A program made the translations under genes and the position numbers. The notes below the pieces were generated by a model. It was not told the DNA's origin. It saw nothing but the letters and a program-made list of their open reading frames with translations, and did no database searches. A stretch of DNA of 10,625 nt, from NCBI GenBank assembly GCA_963627215.1, contig CAVGAH010000071.1:1-10625 (forward strand), read 5' to 3'. Below, in pieces: positions 6,093-10,625 of the stretch; position 1 is the first letter of the stretch, and each line of letters opens with the position of its first letter. Origin of the DNA: CAKQOE01 sp963627215 (GTDB lineage Bacteria; Bacillota; Clostridia; Peptostreptococcales; Anaerovoracaceae).

Positions 6093-7109
6093 TTATTTTA
6101 CTTTTTCAGCGAATCGCTGCAGTATTACTGACACCTGCGCTCTTGTCGCTGTCTGCTGAGGGTTGAAGGCTTTGCTTGAGTCGCCCTGGATGAGTCCTGC
6201 CGATGATGCCCAGTCTACTGCTTCCTTTGCCCATGATGATACCTTAGCCGCATCTGTGAATGCGCTCTGCGAAACGCCTGTCTTTACGTCCATGCCTTTA
6301 AATGAAGCGTAATTGTACATGATGACTGCCATCTGCTCGCGAGTTATAGTACGCTCCGGGCCGAAAACTGTTGCGCTGAAGCCCTTTACGATATTGTTTG
6401 AAGAAGCCCAGCCTACGCTCTCATCGTACCATGAGCCGCTCTTAACGTCTGTAAACGCGTGTGAACCGCTGAGCGTACCGCCGTTGAGACGTCCGAGCAC
6501 AGTTACGAACATTGCTCTGTTCATCGGTGAATTTGGTGCGAAGCTTGTGTCTGATACGCCGTTAAAAAGGCCCTTGCCTACTACATCATATACTGCATCC
6601 TCGTACCAGCTGCCTGATGCTACGTCAGAAAATTTCTTATCGTTACTGTTGTTTCCCGGCTGCTCAGGCTGCGTCGGCTGTGTTGGCTGCGTCGGTTCTG
6701 TGACAGTGCTTCCACCGCCGCCACCGGCACCACCGCCTCCGCCTCCGCCAGCTCCACCGCCGCCGGTATTGCTTTCAAGCTTTATCTGAGCCGTTTCTGT
6801 CCTGCTGCCGTAGCTTACAGTCAGATCGAGAGGAAGCTTTGAAGAAAAGTCTGAGAGATCTGCTTCAAAGGAATACTTTCCGTCTGTTCCTGCTACCTGT
6901 CCGTTAAAATATGCCACCTCTGTATTATTATATGTAACTTTTACGCTGACCCACTGATTCGGAATGGCTGTGCCTTCTATTTTTACGCTCGACGCTTCCG
7001 ATGCGCTTTTGAGAACTATATCGGAAGCTGCCGATGCTGACAATGCTGCTGATATTATCAGCATAGACGCTACGAGCGCCGTAAAAAACAAATGTCTGAA
7101 TCTTTTCAT
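6093..7109 (-). CDS. Secreted protein with three SLH domains and an Ig-like N-terminal domain
   Basis: 338 aa. A signal peptide (1-27/28, KR-rich start, hydrophobic core, cleavage near ASA|A) is followed by a beta-rich Ig-like domain (about 30-112). A glycine-rich linker (116-133) and a Thr-Gln-Pro repeat (138-151) come next, then three SLH domains at about 158-208, 218-270 and 283-336. SLH trimers bind the (often pyruvylated) secondary cell wall polymer of Gram-positive bacteria, so the protein should sit on the cell surface. The TRAE-type motif reads TREQ in SLH2 and TRAQ in SLH3; SLH1 has the deviant NRAM. AAGGA (7116-7120) precedes the ATG. It is the last of three minus-strand genes for exported proteins and lies 59 bp after the previous one. 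The ligand or partner of the N-terminal domain is unknown. Confidence 0.92.
   Translation of the reverse strand: MKRFRHLFFTALVASMLIISAALSASAASDIVLKSASEASSVKIEGTAIPNQWVSVKVTYNNTEVAYFNGQVAGTDGKYSFEADLSDFSSKLPLDLTVSYGSRTETAQIKLESNTGGGGAGGGGGGGAGGGGGSTVTEPTQPTQPTQPEQPGNNSNDKKFSDVASGSWYEDAVYDVVGKGLFNGVSDTSFAPNSPMNRAMFVTVLGRLNGGTLSGSHAFTDVKSGSWYDESVGWASSNNIVKGFSATVFGPERTITREQMAVIMYNYASFKGMDVKTGVSQSAFTDAAKVSSWAKEAVDWASSAGLIQGDSSKAFNPQQTATRAQVSVILQRFAEKVK
6711..6764 (-). repeat. Glycine-codon repeat encoding a flexible linker
   Basis: Eighteen codons encode an almost pure glycine run with two alanines (residues 116-133), followed by Thr-Gln-Pro repeats. This is a flexible spacer between the Ig-like domain and the wall-binding SLH domains, probably lifting the first above the wall. 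The GGC/GGT/GGA-type tract is prone to length variation by slippage. Confidence 0.75.
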
Positions 7110-7168
7110 TTTATTTCCTTGTCTGTATTATACATTAGCTAAAGTTTCTCATCACTTAATCTGTACGG

Positions 7169-8467
7169 TCAATTCGCAGAGCTGTTTAAGACGAACGCAC
7201 CGCTGCCTTTTGTGCTGTTGAGCTGATCGGCAACGAATATCCTTATACTGTCTCCGCCTTTTACTGAAAAGCTTCCGCTCAGGCGTTTTGCATTGTTTAT
7301 CGACAGTGTCTGTGATGATATGTTTACAAGCTTATTTCCTCTGTAGTGTGCAAATACTACGTTCTGCGTGCTTCCGTAGCGCTTTTCAGGTGTCACGGTG
7401 ACGCTGAACGTTGCCGTTTCGTTATAGCTTGCATCCACCTTAAGTTCATTTGAATATTCCCGGCTTATAGTACAGCCTGTCGCATTCTGTATGCCTATCG
7501 CATAGGTGCCCTTCTGCGTCAGGCTTTCCTCTACGTAGACCTTCAGCTCTTTTCTAGTTACATTTCCACGTCTGTCAGTCGCTGTATATGTTATGGTATA
7601 TACTCCTGTTTTTTCTGTGTCTATGTAATTAAGCGTGCCGTCTCCATTAGTAACTGTTCTTTTGACTTCGACTTTCTGACCGTATGCGTCTACAGCTTCT
7701 ATATTTGATGGCTCTGTGAACTGCTGACCCTTCTGCAGGTATATTGGTTCATCAGGTACGCCTTTTATGGTCGGCGGTACTTTGTACAGATCGTCGGCAG
7801 GGAATTCAACATATACAGTATCAATGTTCTTAAGCAGATATCCTGCATTTTTTTCATTATATCCATTCTGACCTATAAACAGTCTCGGCGCATTTTCGTT
7901 TAATGCAGCTGCATTTACCTCCGGACGTTGAGGGTCTGTATAATCATTCTTGATACTTTCAGTATACCAGAATGCTATCATAGGATACACGAGAGCCTTC
8001 CTGTCTGATGTATCAGCAAAATAGTATCCTGTCGGTGATTGTATCTGCGACTTTGTGAGCGCCGTTACTGTGTTATCTGTGCTCATAAATGTAACAGTTT
8101 CAAATGTATCCCATATCCCGAGATCTCTGATAAGCCACTCTGCCGTCACACCTGTTGCTCCGTACCACGTAGACTGATCGGCATCGTTTCTCGATGATAT
8201 CTTCTGAAATACCATTTTGTCGCAATTTCCGCCTGTTATCGGGTATGACTCTTCCATTCCCAGATCTATGATATCCTGCACTGTATAAGTCTTTTTAACA
8301 GCTCCTGTATTTGAATCCTTTACTGTCAGGACAACAGGAGAATTTGCATATGTCTGAACATCATCTGCTCCTTCAGCGCTTTCAGCAGCAAATACGCTGA
8401 AGCTGCCTGTACTGAAGCAGATCGTCATGCATATCAATGTTATATAGCATATCAATTTTTTTATCAT
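7169..8467 (-). CDS. Secreted protein: sulfite-oxidase-fold-like, DUF5011-like and C-terminal clostridial modules
   Basis: 432 aa. Signal peptide 1-27 (KK start, hydrophobic core, VFA|AES). Residues about 45-222 resemble the oxidoreductase molybdopterin-binding (sulfite-oxidase) fold seen in clostridial surface proteins: YTVQDIIDLG, GVTAEWLIRDLGI (106-118), a central PMIAFWY (162-168) and NAPRLFIGQNG (192-202). I see no companion heme or dimerisation domain, so cofactor binding and enzyme activity are not established. Residues 231-313 form a DUF5011-like Ig domain ending in GVYTITYTATDRRGNVT. Residues about 321-430 are a C-terminal module shared with the upstream protein (RGNKLV, GSFSVKGGDSIRIFV). 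It has no SLH, LPXTG or membrane anchor. It lies 25 bp after the upstream stop; GAAGGA (8482-8487) is a distant but plausible ribosome binding site. Physiological role unknown. Confidence 0.8.
   Translation of the reverse strand: MIKKLICYITLICMTICFSTGSFSVFAAESAEGADDVQTYANSPVVLTVKDSNTGAVKKTYTVQDIIDLGMEESYPITGGNCDKMVFQKISSRNDADQSTWYGATGVTAEWLIRDLGIWDTFETVTFMSTDNTVTALTKSQIQSPTGYYFADTSDRKALVYPMIAFWYTESIKNDYTDPQRPEVNAAALNENAPRLFIGQNGYNEKNAGYLLKNIDTVYVEFPADDLYKVPPTIKGVPDEPIYLQKGQQFTEPSNIEAVDAYGQKVEVKRTVTNGDGTLNYIDTEKTGVYTITYTATDRRGNVTRKELKVYVEESLTQKGTYAIGIQNATGCTISREYSNELKVDASYNETATFSVTVTPEKRYGSTQNVVFAHYRGNKLVNISSQTLSINNAKRLSGSFSVKGGDSIRIFVADQLNSTKGSGAFVLNSSAN
7172..7507 (-). other. C-terminal module, copy B
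   Basis: Encodes residues 321-432 of the 432-aa secreted protein. The core VVFAHYRGNKLVNISSQ, then GSF, then GDSIRIFVADQLNSTKG, resembles the clostridial C-terminal module with the pattern 'A-L-Y-x-N-G-x-L ... K-V-F-x-W-D-S-L-x-x-M-K-P'. It aligns with the C-terminus of the protein encoded just upstream (8496-8873). Homology to the broader family is from memory of the pattern, not from a search. Confidence 0.6.
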
Positions 8468-8492
8468 ACTTAACTTGTTATTCCTTCAGTTG

Positions 8493-10625
8493 TTATCCAT
8501 GTATGTTAAGGATGCGCGATAACGTTCCCTTTATGAGCTGCAGCGGGTCCTTGATTATAAATACATTTACAGTATCACCCTTTTCTACAGAGCTTAATGT
8601 AAACGATCCTGTCGCAGAAGGCGCTCCTGCGGCATCGTCAGATGGCTGCGCAAGCTCTGTCCACGCCGATCCGTATGCTACCATTTTATTTCCTCGCATA
8701 TGAGTCCATAAAACAGTGACGCCGCTCTGCGGTACTCCGCCCAACGCTGCTGCTCTGTCAGTTACTGTGATGCTTATATCTGCGCTCTCAATATCCTTTT
8801 CTGCAGTTATTCTGTTAGCAGGATCACCTGATACTGTTGAAAATCCTTCCTGTGCTGTAATATCGACGCTGCAGCTTTCTGTTACCATATCAGATATTGT
8901 TATATCTGCCGTAAGAGCCTTGCTCTCATTTCCTGCCTTATCGCATGCCTTTACTGTATACTTATGGCTGCCTTCCGCAGCTTCCGTATCTGTATAAGTA
9001 GTCGCATTTGTCCTTTTTATCAGGATGCCATCACGATATATATAATACGATCCTGAGAGATCCAGCCCACTCGTAGCATCAGACGCTGAAGGCCACGTAA
9101 GCTCTGCTGCTGGAGAACCATCCTGCTGCTTTTTAGGTGTTGCCTTCAGTTCGCCTGATGACCATACCGGTGCATCTGTATCAAAGTATATGCCTTCCCA
9201 CTGGTTATTAGCAGAATATGGAAGTGGGAGTGTAAGCTCTGCAGTGTTTCCTGCTTCATCTGTTATATCTCCTGCTTCGCATTCTATCTGCCATTCACCG
9301 CTTGAACGCATGAGCGTTGCATTGTTCAAAGTATCGCCTTCAGCCACAGTGTATGTAAATACAAGGTGCTTTTTGTCAGGCTGTGTCTTCTGATATTTCA
9401 GTACCAGCGGAGTATCTCCCGGGCCTGTTTCCATTTTTATCGTTATATTTGCGTTTTCTTTTACGTTTACAACTTCTGAGAACTGAGCTTCAAGAGCCAG
9501 GATCTCTCCTGCCTTATAGTATTTGCTCGTTCTTGGCTCTTTGGTTGATGACTCTATCCTGTTTGTCAGCTGGGCTGACGGAGCTTTTGTGTCGATTATT
9601 ATTGCTGCATCAGACAGACTTCCCTTCGTTCCCGGTATCGGGAGGTTGAGCGACGCAGGACTTCCCGATGCTGCCTTAAGCTCTGCGCCGTCGGCCATGC
9701 TCAGTGCTGCGGCTGATATGTAATCGAGATACTGCCCTGCTGCTGTATTTTCATCATTAACAGTATATGTAAATACGAGCTTCGTATCGTTGCTTACCGC
9801 AGGAGCTGTGATATATCCTGCTCCTGTACTGTTCATCAGGACGTTGAGTGCAAGACGCGCCTCGCCTGTGCTCGTTACCGGTTTATCGAATTCTACTGTT
9901 ATATTTACAGTATCGCCTTTTTTGTAATAGCCCGGCGCTGAATCTGTAGTTACAGACTTTACTGACGCTGCAAGTATATCTATCGATATCTTTCTGCCCA
10001 TCGGTGATACTGCATCAGGCGCAGGCAGCTCTTTGTTTACTTCTGTGTTATAAGCATCCTTTAAAGATGCTCCGTTCACCATATTTATATTTCCTGTATA
10101 ACTGAGCTTTTCTACGCTGCTGTCATCGGAAGAAACGGTGTATTTAAATACTGCACAGCCTGTAGCTTCATCTATCGAATCGAAATATGCACGTCCGCCG
10201 TTGTTCATGTCTATATAAATGCTGTTTCCGTCAGGATCGTTTGCAGAAAGACCTGTTATTCCAAAATTTACCAATACAGGTATCGTTGTACCTGTACCGT
10301 ATACACCTGAATTTATATTGGCTTTTACTGATACTGCTGTTGCTGCCGTCGTGTTTACATATACGAGCGACTGCCTGAGGCCTCTTGAATTTACAGGAAG
10401 TGTAAGATCTATCTTGCCTGCGGCTCCGCTCAGAGGTATTATTGAGCTTCCCTCAGGCAGCTCTACAGTCGCACCTGCACACTGAAGCACTTCGCCACCC
10501 GTCGTATCACCCGGCTGTATCGTGTATGAGAACATCAGTCTTTTAGTTCCATTTCCTACCGGGTTACTTGATTTTGATGCTTCTTCCTTTTCTTCAGCTG
10601 TAGGTTCACGATATACAGCATATAC
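8493..10625 (-). CDS. Large surface protein with tandem Ig-like repeats and FN3 domain, N-terminus outside window
   Basis: The frame is open to the right edge, so this is the C-terminal 710 residues of a longer protein; the ATG at 10535 is internal because the coherent frame continues upstream of it. Visible parts, numbered from the edge: end of a first Ig-like repeat (about 27-97), then three more (98-219, 220-350, 351-486). Each has an (L/V)-x-F-x-Y-T strand (FSYT 32-35, FKYT 160-163, FTYT 285-288 and 423-426). Repeats 3 and 4 are the best preserved, with YYKKGD or YYKAGE early and an IDTKAP or FDTDAP end. An FN3-like domain follows (487-577, YYIYRDGILIKRT, YTVKACDKAGNES). A C-terminal module (about 585-710) is shared with the next gene. 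No anchor is visible in this part. Such modules usually build extended stalks or adhesins; the specific ligand is unknown. Confidence 0.88.
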   Translation of the reverse strand, partial: VYAVYREPTAEEKEEASKSSNPVGNGTKRLMFSYTIQPGDTTGGEVLQCAGATVELPEGSSIIPLSGAAGKIDLTLPVNSRGLRQSLVYVNTTAATAVSVKANINSGVYGTGTTIPVLVNFGITGLSANDPDGNSIYIDMNNGGRAYFDSIDEATGCAVFKYTVSSDDSSVEKLSYTGNINMVNGASLKDAYNTEVNKELPAPDAVSPMGRKISIDILAASVKSVTTDSAPGYYKKGDTVNITVEFDKPVTSTGEARLALNVLMNSTGAGYITAPAVSNDTKLVFTYTVNDENTAAGQYLDYISAAALSMADGAELKAASGSPASLNLPIPGTKGSLSDAAIIIDTKAPSAQLTNRIESSTKEPRTSKYYKAGEILALEAQFSEVVNVKENANITIKMETGPGDTPLVLKYQKTQPDKKHLVFTYTVAEGDTLNNATLMRSSGEWQIECEAGDITDEAGNTAELTLPLPYSANNQWEGIYFDTDAPVWSSGELKATPKKQQDGSPAAELTWPSASDATSGLDLSGSYYIYRDGILIKRTNATTYTDTEAAEGSHKYTVKACDKAGNESKALTADITISDMVTESCSVDITAQEGFSTVSGDPANRITAEKDIESADISITVTDRAAALGGVPQSGVTVLWTHMRGNKMVAYGSAWTELAQPSDDAAGAPSATGSFTLSSVEKGDTVNVFIIKDPLQLIKGTLSRILNIHG
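8496..8873 (-). other. C-terminal module, copy A
   Basis: Encodes the last 126 residues or so of the large partial protein: SITVTDR, VLWTHMRGNKMVAYGS, ATGSFTL, EKGDTVNVFIIKDPLQLIKG. It matches copy B (7172-7507) at S-x-TVT, at RGNK-(L/M)-V, at GSF and at GD-x-(I/V)-x-(I/V)-F, in the same order and with similar spacing. The copies are clearly diverged and copy A has a longer loop (about 15 residues) before GSF. Confidence 0.6.
9168..10625 (-). repeat. Tandem Ig-like protein repeats, period about 125-138 residues
   Basis: Four units, the first truncated by the window edge. The spacing between equivalent (V/L)F-x-YT strands is 128, 125 and 138 residues. Each unit also has a GD-type turn, a '(D/N)G-x-x-(L/I)' strand and a terminal block such as LNLPIPGTKGSLSD (unit 3), LTLPLPYS (unit 4) or LTLPVNSRG (unit 1). 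The repeat is seen at protein level; I did not see long stretches of identical DNA, so it looks like an old duplication. Confidence 0.7.

Noticed and set aside
6711..6764. Repetitive tract considered as a CRISPR or tandem DNA repeat
   Set aside because: It is in frame within a clear coding sequence and simply encodes a glycine linker; there are no spacers or conserved direct repeats.
7127..7132. TATAAT on the minus strand upstream of the SLH gene
   Set aside because: No -35 box at 16-18 bp, and transcription would begin on top of the AAGGA ribosome binding site. More likely chance within an operon spacer.
8493..10535. ATG at 10535 as the true start of the multi-Ig protein
   Set aside because: The frame stays open to the window edge, the residues upstream continue the same Ig-like repeat strand (GTKRLMFSYT), and there is no signal peptide after this ATG.

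Overview
The window looks like a chromosomal segment from an anaerobic Gram-positive bacterium of the class Clostridia. Four things suggest this: a methionine synthase whose reactivation domain is a separate gene; a LarC nickel-cofactor protein; secreted proteins with SLH, Ig-like and FN3 modules and a C-terminal module resembling one common in clostridial surface proteins; and sigma-A-type promoters with GGAGG/AAGGA ribosome binding sites. I cannot name a genus.

Left part (1-1100): a eukaryote-type HisA isomerase gene lies on the minus strand with a good promoter upstream (988-1016). No other his gene is visible. Downstream of it, a near-consensus promoter (58-86) fires leftward out of the window, and its transcript would begin with a stable stem-loop (20-45).

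Middle (1105-5975), plus strand: a stand-alone methionine synthase activation-domain protein, then the MetH core (homocysteine, folate, cap and cobalamin domains but no activation domain), then larC. The first two together make one complete cobalamin-dependent methionine synthase. LarC builds the nickel-pincer cofactor, and neither its partners LarB and LarE nor its client LarA is in view. A nested hairpin with a U-tract follows larC.

Right part (6028-10625), minus strand: three consecutive genes for exported proteins, probably one transcript read right to left. The first is cut by the window edge and carries tandem Ig-like repeats, an FN3 domain and a C-terminal module. The second has a signal peptide, a sulfite-oxidase-fold-like domain, a DUF5011-like Ig domain and a diverged copy of the same C-terminal module. 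The last is a small SLH-anchored protein with a glycine-rich linker, followed by a hairpin terminator. Only the last protein has a recognisable cell-wall anchor. The shared C-terminal module of the other two is the most interesting unexplained structure here.

No tRNA, rRNA, CRISPR array, insertion sequence or recognisable riboswitch was found.
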